Positions 1 through 7,986 are shown, numbered from the stretch's first letter. The stretch is 24,607 nt of DNA from UBA11524 sp051883695 (GCA_051883695.1 JBJEUF010000014.1:1-24607); one strand, 5' to 3'. The notes: generated by a model not told the origin, from the letters alone. Numbers and translations: made by a program.

Positions 1-242
1 CCAACAGGTGCGTCGGCGTATCATGGGGCGTGGACATCTTCATAGACCTAAACTTGCAGAGCTTGAAATAGGTGATCTTCCCATCCTTTTTACGTCCCAC
101 ACGCTTTTGCGTAAAGAACACGGGCCCCGGATCGTCGATCACAATCGCAATCGCCAGAATCAAAAAACACCGGCGACAGCACGATCAAAGCGCATGCTGC
201 CAGCACAACATCCATGCAGCGTTTTCCAAACGCTTTGTACAT
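1..242 (-). pseudogene. Initiating phosphoglycosyl transferase (Bac_transf family), partial and frameshifted
   Basis: This is the N-terminal part of a monotopic sugar-phosphate transferase of the PglC/CpsE type. Such enzymes start polysaccharide repeat synthesis by moving a sugar phosphate from a UDP-sugar to undecaprenyl phosphate at the inner membrane face. The ATG at 242-240 has a good GGGAGG site 8 nt upstream. The product opens MYKAFGKRCMDVVLAACAL, with the family's KR..D motif and a re-entrant helix. The frame then breaks in a run of six T (minus strand; A at 162-167). Removing one T restores ILAIAIVIDDPGPVFFTQKR, followed by a VGRKKDGK stretch and FKLCKFRSMK, the conserved core. The rest lies beyond the left edge. 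It sits 35 nt downstream of the membrane/VOC gene. The break may be a true mutation, a phase-variable tract or a sequencing indel. The family call is sure; gene status is open. Confidence 0.82.
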
Positions 243-277
243 AGTCAGTCCTCCCTGCCGTCTTTTGTTACTCAGCA

Positions 278-1429
278 TTACTCATGCAGCTTGATCGGAA
301 GCCCATCCGGATCCTTGATGAATGTGAAGCGCTTTCCGCCGACTTCCCGGATCGGTTCGACCTCAATGCCGTCCAGCTTCGCAATCGTCTGTTCCAGATT
401 GTCAACCTGAAGGGCCAGGTGCCGCAGACCCATTGCCTCAGGCCGGTTGACCCTTGGCGGATGTGTCGGGTCAATGTAGAATTCCAGCAGGCACGGGCCC
501 TCCATCATCACGATGATGTCATAGCCGCGATCCATGCGGTCAATCTCGCGGAAGCCCAATTTGCCATAGAACCCGATGGATTCCTCTGAGGATACGATGA
601 TGGCGATGTGATGCAGCTCCTTGATATCCGCGCCGTCACCCTGCGCGCTCTTCGTTCCGCGCCTGTCACCGCCAAAGAAGGAGGCGTTGAAGTTCTGGAC
701 CTCCAAACCGTTCTCCCTGGCAATCTCATTGATCTCGTTCCGATTCTCCGGCGAAAGCATCGGGTCAGCAAACAGGATCTCCTTGATGTCATACTTGGCG
801 ATTGCTTCCCGTACCGCCGCCACGCCGCCAATGATTGGAATTCCTTCCATGACACGGCCCGCATCGTTCTCCCAGGTATCCACGATACATGCCGGACGGT
901 GGCTCATGGTTTCGTCCAGCTGAAGGTACTTGACGGCCCGTCGGCCCGTCTCGCTGGCACCGATTATCATCACATTGCGCGATGCCTGCTTTCTTGCGGC
1001 AAGCAGATTTTTCTCATCCCTCCAAATCCGGTATCCGAAACGGCTGCCCACAATGAGAACAAACTGGACAATACCGCCGATCAGGTAATAGGATGGAGAC
1101 ATGGGCTCAAAGAACACGACGGTCCCTGTAACATAGGCAACACTGGTGATGGCGCAGGCCATCATGATGCGGTTCAGTTCGCTCAAGCCCGCATACTTCC
1201 ACACGCCGTGGTACAATTTGAACAGATAGAACACAATCAAACATATAAAAGTATAAAACGGAGCAAACTCACAGAACAGCGGGATATATTTCATCGCCGA
1301 TGCCTTGAACTCAAAATGCACATAATAGCGCACCATTAAGGCAATAAAATAGGAGATGTTCACAGCAAAAGCATCAAACAGGATCATGGCCAGGTGTCCC
1401 CGCAATCGTTTGATCCTTGCGTTCTGCAA
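278..1429 (-). CDS. Membrane protein: PglF/WcaJ-like N-terminal half fused to a VOC (glyoxalase-like) domain
   Basis: The 383-residue protein has about four membrane helices (roughly 12-35, 52-72, 88-108, 112-130). A Rossmann domain of the CoA_binding_3 type follows (about 151-250, opening NVMIIGASETGRRAV). A VOC domain covers 271-383. In known families the first two parts precede either an SDR dehydratase domain (PglF, WbpM, CapD) or a Bac_transf domain (WcaJ, WbaP); neither is here. Aligned by eye to E. coli GloA, the metal ligands H274, E316 and H337 are kept, but the fourth ligand position is K380 where GloA has E122, so glyoxalase-like catalysis is doubtful. The start is TTG, chosen because AAGGGGGTG lies 5 nt upstream of it. 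The next gene encodes the small transferase, so the pair resembles a split WcaJ-type enzyme. A regulatory or scaffolding role is inference. Confidence 0.85.
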   Translation of the reverse strand: MQNARIKRLRGHLAMILFDAFAVNISYFIALMVRYYVHFEFKASAMKYIPLFCEFAPFYTFICLIVFYLFKLYHGVWKYAGLSELNRIMMACAITSVAYVTGTVVFFEPMSPSYYLIGGIVQFVLIVGSRFGYRIWRDEKNLLAARKQASRNVMIIGASETGRRAVKYLQLDETMSHRPACIVDTWENDAGRVMEGIPIIGGVAAVREAIAKYDIKEILFADPMLSPENRNEINEIARENGLEVQNFNASFFGGDRRGTKSAQGDGADIKELHHIAIIVSSEESIGFYGKLGFREIDRMDRGYDIIVMMEGPCLLEFYIDPTHPPRVNRPEAMGLRHLALQVDNLEQTIAKLDGIEVEPIREVGGKRFTFIKDPDGLPIKLHE

Positions 1430-1609
1430 TGTTTCACCCCCTTAACGCCCTGATTCCGGGAAGGCGTCCTCGTTTCCATCCTGGCATTGACATGCAGCCA
1501 TAGGAAGGAACCACCCTCCGCGTCCGTCTCATCCCGCCTTGTTGGCTGCTTTATGCCATCGGGCCGCAGGCAACAGACAGGTCGGATTCCCATCAGGCAA
1601 CTGTAGCTC
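1430..1609 (-). other. Long structured 5' leader of the VOC-fusion gene
   Basis: About 180 nt separate the predicted start of transcription from the TTG start codon. A hairpin with arms at 1540-1549 and 1566-1575 (TGTTG.CTGC against GCAG.CAACA, one mismatch) sits in the middle. A second, shorter stem (1444-1449 with 1463-1468) directly abuts the ribosome binding site. I do not recognise a named riboswitch here. Control of translation is inference. Confidence 0.4.
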
Positions 1610-1615
1610 TATTCT

Positions 1616-1644
1616 ATTATATACAGTATCATCCATCAGGTCAA
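1616..1644 (-). promoter_or_regulatory. Sigma-A-type promoter of the lower polysaccharide unit
   Basis: On the minus strand there is a -35 box TTGACC at 1644-1639, a 17-nt spacer, and a perfect -10 box TATAAT at 1621-1616. Transcription should begin near 1609. It lies in the gap behind the ABC exporter gene, so the VOC-fusion and transferase genes can be transcribed independently of the upper operon. Confidence 0.8.
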
Positions 1645-1719
1645 TCGCATTTCATAAAATTCTTCCTTTGCTATCCCCTCATTTTTCCCCGATCGAGGCT
1701 CTGCGTCCCCATCGTGCAA

Positions 1720-3471
1720 TCATTCAAAATAAACCAGCCTGTTCAGGTACCCGTTGGGTGTCTCCGCCAGTTCCCTGAGCGGGCCGTTTTCCGTGATCAC
1801 ACCGTTCTCCAGCACCATCGCCTGCGATGCCGTTCGCACGGTCGCCAGCCTGTGCGCGATGATCAGAACCGTCACCTGCTCGTCCAGCTGACCGATGGCT
1901 TCCCGGACAGCCGCTTCGCTGTCGTAGTCCATGGCGCTGGTAGCCTCGTCCATCACAATGAACCGGGGTTTCCCCAGCAGCACGCGGGCCAGCACGATCC
2001 GCTGCCTTTCACCGCCTGAAAGCCGCACGCCTTCATCGCCCAGCGACGTGTCGAGCCCCTGCGGCAACGCTTCCACAAGCGTCCACGCCTGTGCCTTTTT
2101 CAGCGCATCGACCATCTCCGCTTCCGTTGCCCGCGGATGAAAGCGCTGCAGGTTCTCGCGGACGGAGGCGTTGAGGATCAGCGGCTCCTGCGGCACATAG
2201 GCCATGCTCTGCCGCCAGCGCGGCAGCGTCTGGGCTGTCAGCGGCACACCGTCGATCAGAATCTCGCCGCCGGTAGGAGACAGAAAGCCCAGCAGCAGAT
2301 CCGCAATCGTCGTTTTGCCTGCTCCGCTTCGGCCGATCAGCGCCGTCACCGAGCCCTTGCGCAAACGGAAGGACACACCGCACAGCACCCTTTCCTCACT
2401 GCCCTGATAGGCAAAGGACACGTCACGGAACTCAATCTCCCTTTCAAAGGGCAGCAAATCAGCGCATTCGCATGTCATCTCCTCCGCATGGAGGGATGAA
2501 AGCGCCGCGCTCAGCTTCTCATAGGCGGGCACCGAGGTCTGAATCCCGTTCAGGCGGCTGATGAACCCGCTGAAAACAGGCCACAGACGCATGAACACAT
2601 ACACCAGCACCATCAGCCGCGCGGTATCCATCCGGAACACCAGCACGCTCACCAGGAAAATCACCGCGATCATACCGGCGGCCGCTATGGAGTACATCAT
2701 ATTGGGGACAGCCATCAGGTGCACATACCTGAGCCGGGCATCGCGGAAGGAACGGCTGATATCGCTGAACAGCGCTTCATGCTCCTTCTGAACGCCGTAG
2801 GTACGAACCTCCTTGACGCTCCGCAGCTGGCTGAACAGCTCCGAGTATAGCGACCGGTTGAGCCGGATCATCTCATCGCCATAGGACTTGGAGGCTTTCA
2901 TGAGCCGGCGGAAAACCAGCGCAAACATGGCGCCGCAGATCAGCACAAAGACCGTCACCGGAAGGCTGAGCCATACGGCGATGCACAGCTGGATCACCGA
3001 GGATACCGTTGCTGACAGAAGGTGAATGATCTGCGTCACACCGCTGCTGACCTGGGAGCACTGCGATGTGAACAGGTTGATCGTATCGGTCTGCCTGCTT
3101 GCCGCCAGCTCCTCCCAGCGCGCACCGGATACCTTCCGGTACAGCTCCTCGCGCAGGTCGTAGGAATAATCCTCCAGAAAGCGGTTCTCCTGAATCGAAA
3201 GCGTCCGCGACAGCAGCGCCTTGAGCACAATCAGGAGAAAGTATCCCGCAACGAGGACGATCACCTGTCCCTCATAGGGCATCGCCAGCAGCGGCGCAGC
3301 GAGCCGTCCCAGAGCCGACGCCGCGCCCTCCGAGACATTCAGCAAGCCCAGCATGGGCACCAGCATCACAATGGAAATGCCGCCGGTCAGCGACACAAGG
3401 ATGTTCAGACACAGGATGGTCAGGAACCCCCGCCTGTCACGCATCCAGATGTCCCGCAGCATGTTGATCAT
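1720..3471 (-). CDS. ABC exporter, fused permease and ATPase
   Basis: The 583-residue half-transporter has an N-terminal exporter-type membrane domain of about six helices (roughly 15-310) and a C-terminal ATPase. The ATPase motifs are complete: Walker A GRSGAGKTT (from 380), Q-loop AYVPQEP, signature LSGGERQR (from 484), Walker B FIVMDEATS and H-loop IIAHRL. It should act as a homodimer that pushes a lipid-linked, peptide or other hydrophobic substrate out of the cytoplasm. No C39 peptidase domain is attached. It follows an S26-type peptidase gene by 94 nt and ends the upper polysaccharide unit. The substrate could be a lipid-linked saccharide (MsbA/PglK-like) or a peptide handled with the peptidase; the sequence does not decide. 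The ATG has an AGGAG site about 12 nt upstream. Confidence 0.88.
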   Translation of the reverse strand: MINMLRDIWMRDRRGFLTILCLNILVSLTGGISIVMLVPMLGLLNVSEGAASALGRLAAPLLAMPYEGQVIVLVAGYFLLIVLKALLSRTLSIQENRFLEDYSYDLREELYRKVSGARWEELAASRQTDTINLFTSQCSQVSSGVTQIIHLLSATVSSVIQLCIAVWLSLPVTVFVLICGAMFALVFRRLMKASKSYGDEMIRLNRSLYSELFSQLRSVKEVRTYGVQKEHEALFSDISRSFRDARLRYVHLMAVPNMMYSIAAAGMIAVIFLVSVLVFRMDTARLMVLVYVFMRLWPVFSGFISRLNGIQTSVPAYEKLSAALSSLHAEEMTCECADLLPFEREIEFRDVSFAYQGSEERVLCGVSFRLRKGSVTALIGRSGAGKTTIADLLLGFLSPTGGEILIDGVPLTAQTLPRWRQSMAYVPQEPLILNASVRENLQRFHPRATEAEMVDALKKAQAWTLVEALPQGLDTSLGDEGVRLSGGERQRIVLARVLLGKPRFIVMDEATSAMDYDSEAAVREAIGQLDEQVTVLIIAHRLATVRTASQAMVLENGVITENGPLRELAETPNGYLNRLVYFE

Positions 3472-3565
3472 CGTTTCTTACTTCTCCTGTGTCGCAAGCC
3501 TTCCGTTTCCGGGTTGCGCCGAAGGGCGCCATCCACACGCCCTGCATTCGGATTCGTGCGTGTCG
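3472..3565 (-). other. Intra-operon gap with a small hairpin
   Basis: The gap between the peptidase and exporter genes holds a compact stem (GCGCC, loop CTTC, GGCGC) at about 3522-3535 with no T-run after it. It is therefore not a standard terminator. It could be an RNA stability or processing element. I see no convincing promoter in the gap. Confidence 0.35.
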
Positions 3566-4045
3566 CTACCTTCCTCCGGCAATGCTTTCAAGCACCCTTT
3601 TGCACCCGTGCTTCACGCGCGCTCCGTTCACTCTGACGGCCCGGCGGACGCGATGCGTGGCCATCCAGCATCGTCCCCAGAAGCGGGCCATGGCGGTATC
3701 CAGCGGAAACGCCTTCCCGCATCTCCTGAACTGGATCACCTGACCCAGCACCTGCTCTGTGGGGAACCAGGGCTCCGGATTCAGGCAGTGATCCCCCAGC
3801 GTCCGTACCCAGCCATCCGCCGTTTTCCATACGCGGTGCACAACGTACCGTCCATCCCCCAGCGTGAAGAGAACGACATCGCCAACCCTGGGGGGACGCT
3901 GCATCGGGACGATCGTCACGGGATCCCTTCCCTTTCGGATCAGCGGACGCATACTCTCCCCTTCCAGGCAGATGGTCACCGGCGGAGCCGCGCCGTCACG
4001 GGCCATTTCACACCACTGTGTAATCGAAATTGTACGTGTTGCCAT
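3566..4045 (-). CDS. S24/S26-family signal peptidase-like protein with Ser/His dyad
   Basis: The 159-residue protein has the signal-peptidase core. The nucleophile motif is GESMRPLI (S31). A second box, GRYVVHRVW, puts H70 where bacterial type I enzymes have lysine; that is the ER/SipW-like Ser-His arrangement. A GDHCLNPEPWF stretch follows at the place of the family's GD..P motif. No hydrophobic helix is evident, unlike most signal peptidases, and the C-terminal 50 residues are strongly basic. The ATG at 4045-4043 is preferred because GAGGTGG sits 5 nt upstream and it lies just after the kinase stop; a longer form would overlap that gene. Similar small peptidases are found beside ABC exporters in Clostridia. 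The substrate is unknown. It could be a repressor-type S24 peptidase relative, but no DNA-binding domain is present. Confidence 0.75.
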   Translation of the reverse strand: MATRTISITQWCEMARDGAAPPVTICLEGESMRPLIRKGRDPVTIVPMQRPPRVGDVVLFTLGDGRYVVHRVWKTADGWVRTLGDHCLNPEPWFPTEQVLGQVIQFRRCGKAFPLDTAMARFWGRCWMATHRVRRAVRVNGARVKHGCKRVLESIAGGR

Positions 4046-4055
4046 CCGTTCCACC

Positions 4056-5645
4056 TCAGGAGGATGCTCTGCGACCCCTGTACTTGCTGTAGCGCCCATA
4101 ATACCTTTCAGAGTGGTAGTAATAGTACTTGTTGCTCAGGTTCTTGAGTTTCACGTTGTTGAGCACAGCGCCAAGCATCCTGCTGCCGGTCTGCCGGATC
4201 TGCTTGACCGCAGTCCCGATTTCGTCCTTCTTGCCCTTGCGATACCCCACCACAAGCAGCGAGCCATCACAGAACTTGGCCAGTGCCACGCCATCGGACA
4301 CAATGCAGACCGGCGGTGTATCCATCAGGACGACATCGAACTGCGTCCCGAGCCAGTCCATCAGCTCCATCATCATCTTTGTGTCCAGCAGGGCCAGCGG
4401 ATTGGGCGCCTCATGCCCGGCCGGGATCAGATAGGCGTTCGGAATATCCGTCTGATACACAATGTCATTCAGTGCGCATTGGCAGGAAAGATACTCGGTC
4501 AAGCCGTAGTACTTGCCGTCATGGCTGCGCAGATGGTAACGCTCCTGAATACCGGAGGCACGCAGATCCGTATCCACCAGCACCACGGTCTTGCCAAGCC
4601 GGGCCATCATCCGCATCAGGTTCATGGAGATATACGATTTTCCTTCGCTGGCATACCGGCTGGTAACCATGATCTTGCGGATATCCTTCCCGCAGTAGGA
4701 AAGATTCGTACACAGGGAATTCATTGCCTCAAGACTGACAACATCCAGTTCCGGGAAGGAGTCAATGCTCATCAGCGGACCGTTCCAGCCAAACTGCGGC
4801 TCCTGATCCGCAGGAGCCTCCGCTTTCTGCCTTCTCCTGACCGCAGGAAACACGGCAAGGGTCGGCAGACCCCCAAAGTCTTCAATGTCCTTTTCCGTAC
4901 GCGGCCGGTTATCCAGCAGGAAGAGCAGCGTAATCAGTGCCAGAGCGCATGCGCTTCCCAGCATGAAGCCCTTGATCATCTCCGTTGTCCTGCTGACCCG
5001 TCTGGCGACGCTGGGCGTCAGTGCGATGGAGAAGCTGCTGGGCTCCTCGACGCCCATGGTCTGGGTGATGAACCACTTGGCTGCCCGCGCGTAGGCATTG
5101 GCAATCTCCGCCGCCATCTCCGCGTCCGGGTAGGTTGCGGTGATGTAGAGGATCCGGGTATCGTCCGGATTGGTGACGTTGATCAGGGACTGCATCTGAC
5201 TGTAGGTATAGGGCAGGTCAAGCTCCTCGATCACTCTCTGATGTACTTCCCAGGTTTTGAAAACCTCCTGGTAGTCCATCGTCATGACCGCGCCCAGCTG
5301 CAGATTGCTGATGCTGATACCGCTATCCAGATTGATGAGATACAGCTTGGAGGTTGCCGTGTAGGTCGGGATACTCTTGGAAGCCCGCCATCCCATAAAG
5401 GCAGTGCCCGCCACCGCAAGGATGATCACCAGCCAGAATTTCTCAAGGATCCTGAAGAAGAGCGCGATCAGGTCGATCGTCTGCGCCTGCTGCTGCGCGT
5501 TCGCTTTCTGCTGCCGGGATGTCTGTGGCATTCCGTTTGTCTCACGCAGCGTCTGCAGGACTGTCTGGGTAATTGTGTGGATCATCTGAGGATCCGCCTG
5601 CGCATTTTCTTCCGGAAGCCCTTTCAGGTTTGGATTCTCGTCCAT
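4056..5645 (-). CDS. Polysaccharide co-polymerase fused to BY-type tyrosine kinase (Wzz-CpsD)
   Basis: The 529-residue protein regulates polymer length and export at the membrane. An N-terminal Q-rich cytoplasmic region comes first. A Wzz domain follows, between helices at about 70-86 and 224-244. The kinase has Walker A TSRYASEGKS (328-337), Walker A' VVLVDTDLR (354-362) and Walker B VVLMDTPP (438-445). A C-terminal tyrosine cluster (eight Tyr in 507-522) is the expected autophosphorylation tail. Clostridia and Bacilli usually encode the two halves separately (CpsC/CpsD); fusion is the proteobacterial Wzc layout. The Walker A loop has S where G is usual (GEGKS). The ATG at 5645 is chosen over one six codons upstream because GGAG lies 10 nt before it. 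No CpsB-type phosphatase gene is visible. Confidence 0.9.
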   Translation of the reverse strand: MDENPNLKGLPEENAQADPQMIHTITQTVLQTLRETNGMPQTSRQQKANAQQQAQTIDLIALFFRILEKFWLVIILAVAGTAFMGWRASKSIPTYTATSKLYLINLDSGISISNLQLGAVMTMDYQEVFKTWEVHQRVIEELDLPYTYSQMQSLINVTNPDDTRILYITATYPDAEMAAEIANAYARAAKWFITQTMGVEEPSSFSIALTPSVARRVSRTTEMIKGFMLGSACALALITLLFLLDNRPRTEKDIEDFGGLPTLAVFPAVRRRQKAEAPADQEPQFGWNGPLMSIDSFPELDVVSLEAMNSLCTNLSYCGKDIRKIMVTSRYASEGKSYISMNLMRMMARLGKTVVLVDTDLRASGIQERYHLRSHDGKYYGLTEYLSCQCALNDIVYQTDIPNAYLIPAGHEAPNPLALLDTKMMMELMDWLGTQFDVVLMDTPPVCIVSDGVALAKFCDGSLLVVGYRKGKKDEIGTAVKQIRQTGSRMLGAVLNNVKLKNLSNKYYYYHSERYYGRYSKYRGRRASS

Positions 5646-5693
5646 TGATTCAACACTCCACATTCGTTCATTGGGTCATCCGACGATGCGGGG

Positions 5694-6860
5694 TCAGTCC
5701 ACCGGTTCGCTGAGCACAATCAGCATCATGGGCTCCTGCTCCATGCGTGTGAGGGTCAGCTGCTTCAGGCCGATGATGACGCCGCGCTGCCCGCCCAGCG
5801 CCTCCGCCTGGAGCACATACCACTCAAAGGCGGTCGCATCCGCCTTATCCTCGCTTGGGAATCCTGCCAGGACGATCATGCGCTTGTCGACGGAATAGCT
5901 CGTGCTGAACCTGATTTCCGTATTCACATCGCCGTAGGGCTCCTTGTAGCCCTCGCACCGGAGCGCAACGATATCGTAGGCAATCAGTTCGTCGGACACC
6001 ACGTCAGCGGGCAGCATGAGCTTCGCCTCTGCGACGCGCTCCGCCGGGAACCAGTCAAGGATTGCGCCCTTCGCGGCGATGTGCTCGGACATGCGCGCAA
6101 CCTCATCCTGCATGGTCTGCGTCAGCGGCTCAAGCCACACGCGGAAATCCTCCCCGATCGGCTCGCCGCTGGCGGTGTCCCATTCCGTGATGACAATGAC
6201 GTCGTAGGAATCCTTGCTGAAAACAGGCTCGCTAATCAGCCTGATTTCGCTGTAGTAGACGATATCCCCGCGTCCGCAGAAGCGATCCGACAGCACATGG
6301 AAAATGACCGGCTGTTCGCAGAGCCTCTGCCAGTCCTCTGCCGGAACACCCCATTCGATCTGTCCCAGCGTCTGCACCTCAGCCCGGTAGGGATACCATG
6401 CATACGTGCCGTCCGCCTGCGGAATCCCCAGCACTGCGATCACCGTCTGTCCCGGCTGATAATCCACGTCCAGCAGCATCTGCGCATGCACCGCGCCCTC
6501 CGGCGCACCTGCAAGCTGCAGCCGCATCGCTTCGGTCATGATCAGCGCGTCGATGTCCACGCCCTCCGCCAGGCGCTCGATCTCCTGCTGCGTCAGCGCG
6601 TCATAGTACCGGACAGGCCGGTTTCCGTCCCGCCAGACAAAATCATAGACGGACTGCAGCAGCGCGACAGAAGCGTCGTCCGGCTCCAGCGGCGTCAGGC
6701 TGCAGCCTTCATCCGCCTCGGTGTCCAGCACGGAATCCTGCGTCATCGCCGTCGGCACGTCCGTAAAGGCACCGCCAAGCAGCGCATCCGCGTTCGCCGC
6801 CGTCATCAGGAATGCCAGCGCCACTGCAAGCAAGATCGTGATTTTCCGAATCATTGTCAT
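5694..6860 (-). CDS. Exported protein of unknown function in the polysaccharide operon
   Basis: I do not recognise this 388-residue protein. It begins with a clear signal peptide (MTMIRK, a hydrophobic stretch to about residue 20, then ANADA). There is no lipobox and no second hydrophobic helix. The mature part is acidic, with about 360 residues of mixed alpha/beta character and few cysteines. The start ATG ACA ATG at 6860 follows AAAGGAG by 5 nt; an ATG 15 nt further upstream overlaps the LCP stop codon but has no binding site. It sits tightly between the LCP gene and the co-polymerase gene, which suggests an extracytoplasmic role in polymer assembly or attachment. That role is inferred from position only. 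Confidence 0.8.
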   Translation of the reverse strand: MTMIRKITILLAVALAFLMTAANADALLGGAFTDVPTAMTQDSVLDTEADEGCSLTPLEPDDASVALLQSVYDFVWRDGNRPVRYYDALTQQEIERLAEGVDIDALIMTEAMRLQLAGAPEGAVHAQMLLDVDYQPGQTVIAVLGIPQADGTYAWYPYRAEVQTLGQIEWGVPAEDWQRLCEQPVIFHVLSDRFCGRGDIVYYSEIRLISEPVFSKDSYDVIVITEWDTASGEPIGEDFRVWLEPLTQTMQDEVARMSEHIAAKGAILDWFPAERVAEAKLMLPADVVSDELIAYDIVALRCEGYKEPYGDVNTEIRFSTSYSVDKRMIVLAGFPSEDKADATAFEWYVLQAEALGGQRGVIIGLKQLTLTRMEQEPMMLIVLSEPVD

Positions 6861-6871
6861 CCCCGCTCCTT

Positions 6872-7879
6872 TCATTCAAACCAGATTCCGGCTACCATCT
6901 CTGTCAGATACGTTTCATCCGCCCAGAACTCCGCGAATCCGTATTCATCAATGCTGTGCGTTCCCTGCAAAGCCACAAGGGGCTGCCACGTGTATGCGCT
7001 GTAGCTGTTCGCATCGGAAATCAGCCGTTCCTCCGAGGCATCGGTGCTCATGTGATCGGCCAGTTTCAGGAGCAGGTCGCTGAGCAGCGCCGGCTCCTTC
7101 CCGATCGTCTGTCTGAACTGCTGCAGGAACGCGGTGATATACTGCTGCTGACGCTCCATTCGGGAAGCGTTCGTGCCATCCGCCACCGTCATACGGCCCC
7201 GGACAAAGAACTCTGCCTGTTCCCCCATCAGCCGCAGCGTCGCTCCCCTGACCATCGCCGGATCGAAGCTGGTGAAATCATCCTCCAGCGTCACCTCCAC
7301 GCCGCCGATGGCGTCGTTGACGATTGGAATCGCTGCCATATCCAGCACAACGTAATGATCGATCCTGACGCCATGCAGGAGCTTCTCCACGGTCTTAACC
7401 GTATTGATGCAGCCGGGGATGTTCACGCCGCTGTAGGCCTGCGCCAGACACAGCTGCATCACGCGCGTTCCGGACGGATGTCCGAAGACGCCGTAGGTCT
7501 GCATTTCCACCATCGTATCACGATCCAGCATCACCGGCGTCACCGTTTTTCGGACCCGGTCGATGCTCAGGATGACCAGGAAGTCCGCCTGACCTCCATG
7601 CTGATGTCCGTTCGTCGCCGTGACGTCATCCTGATCGACACCGATGAACAGGTAATTGGTGATTTCGTTCTCCCGATAATACAGCGTCCGGCCATCCCAT
7701 TCCATCTGAATGTCCGACACAAACCGGTTCTCCAGCGATCCGAAAACCGGCTTTTCCTCCTGCGCCTCCGGTTCAAACGAAATGACAATCAGCACCGCCA
7801 GCACAGCAAACCACACAAGGACGCTGCCAGCGATTTTGATGATCTTTCCGGACGGTACTGCACGATCCTTGCGGTTCAC
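6872..7879 (-). CDS. LytR-CpsA-Psr (LCP) family glycopolymer ligase
   Basis: LCP enzymes transfer lipid-linked glycopolymers onto peptidoglycan outside the membrane. This 335-residue protein has one N-terminal helix (about 13-34) and an LCP domain from about residue 75. The domain opens NYLFIGVDQDD, then ADFLVILSIDR, then MLDRDTMVEM (R120 and D121, the pyrophosphate-binding pair) and IGGVEV. The GTG start at 7879-7877 is chosen because GGGAGG lies 6 nt upstream and the predicted transcription start lies further up. It is the first gene of the upper polysaccharide unit. The stop lies close to the next gene, whose ribosome binding site AAAGGAG begins right at the TGA. Confidence 0.88.
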   Translation of the reverse strand: MNRKDRAVPSGKIIKIAGSVLVWFAVLAVLIVISFEPEAQEEKPVFGSLENRFVSDIQMEWDGRTLYYRENEITNYLFIGVDQDDVTATNGHQHGGQADFLVILSIDRVRKTVTPVMLDRDTMVEMQTYGVFGHPSGTRVMQLCLAQAYSGVNIPGCINTVKTVEKLLHGVRIDHYVVLDMAAIPIVNDAIGGVEVTLEDDFTSFDPAMVRGATLRLMGEQAEFFVRGRMTVADGTNASRMERQQQYITAFLQQFRQTIGKEPALLSDLLLKLADHMSTDASEERLISDANSYSAYTWQPLVALQGTHSIDEYGFAEFWADETYLTEMVAGIWFE

Positions 7880-7945
7880 TGTCTGCCTCCCATCAGCAAC
7901 CTCATCATCCGGCCGCTGCGAATGCCGTGCCGGACAATTCTGCCT

Positions 7946-7974
7946 ATTATACAATCATTTCCTGTTATCTGTAA
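7946..7974 (-). promoter_or_regulatory. Promoter of the upper polysaccharide operon
   Basis: On the minus strand there is a -35 box TTACAG at 7974-7969, 17 nt, then a perfect -10 box TATAAT at 7951-7946. Transcription should start near 7939, giving a leader of about 60 nt before the GTG of the LCP gene. The imperfect -35 fits a promoter needing an activator. Confidence 0.75.
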
Positions 7975-7986
7975 TCATCGGAATCC

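Noticed and set aside
1384..1593. A 69-codon frame in the leader of the VOC-fusion gene as a leader peptide
   Set aside because: The ATG is close to the predicted transcript start but has no ribosome binding site and the peptide shows no regulatory codon run.
1430..1609. c-di-GMP (GEMM) or other known riboswitch in the leader
   Set aside because: The conserved GEMM core segments are not present; only generic hairpins could be drawn.
3425..3535. A small 36-codon frame before the ABC exporter as a precursor peptide for the peptidase/exporter pair
   Set aside because: No binding site at a usable distance, it overlaps the exporter gene and shows no leader-core pattern.
3864..5648. A long plus-strand open frame (594 codons) opposite the Wzz-kinase gene
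   Set aside because: It is antisense to a gene with clear domains, has His/Gln/Arg-rich low-complexity content typical of GC-rich shadow frames and no ribosome binding site.
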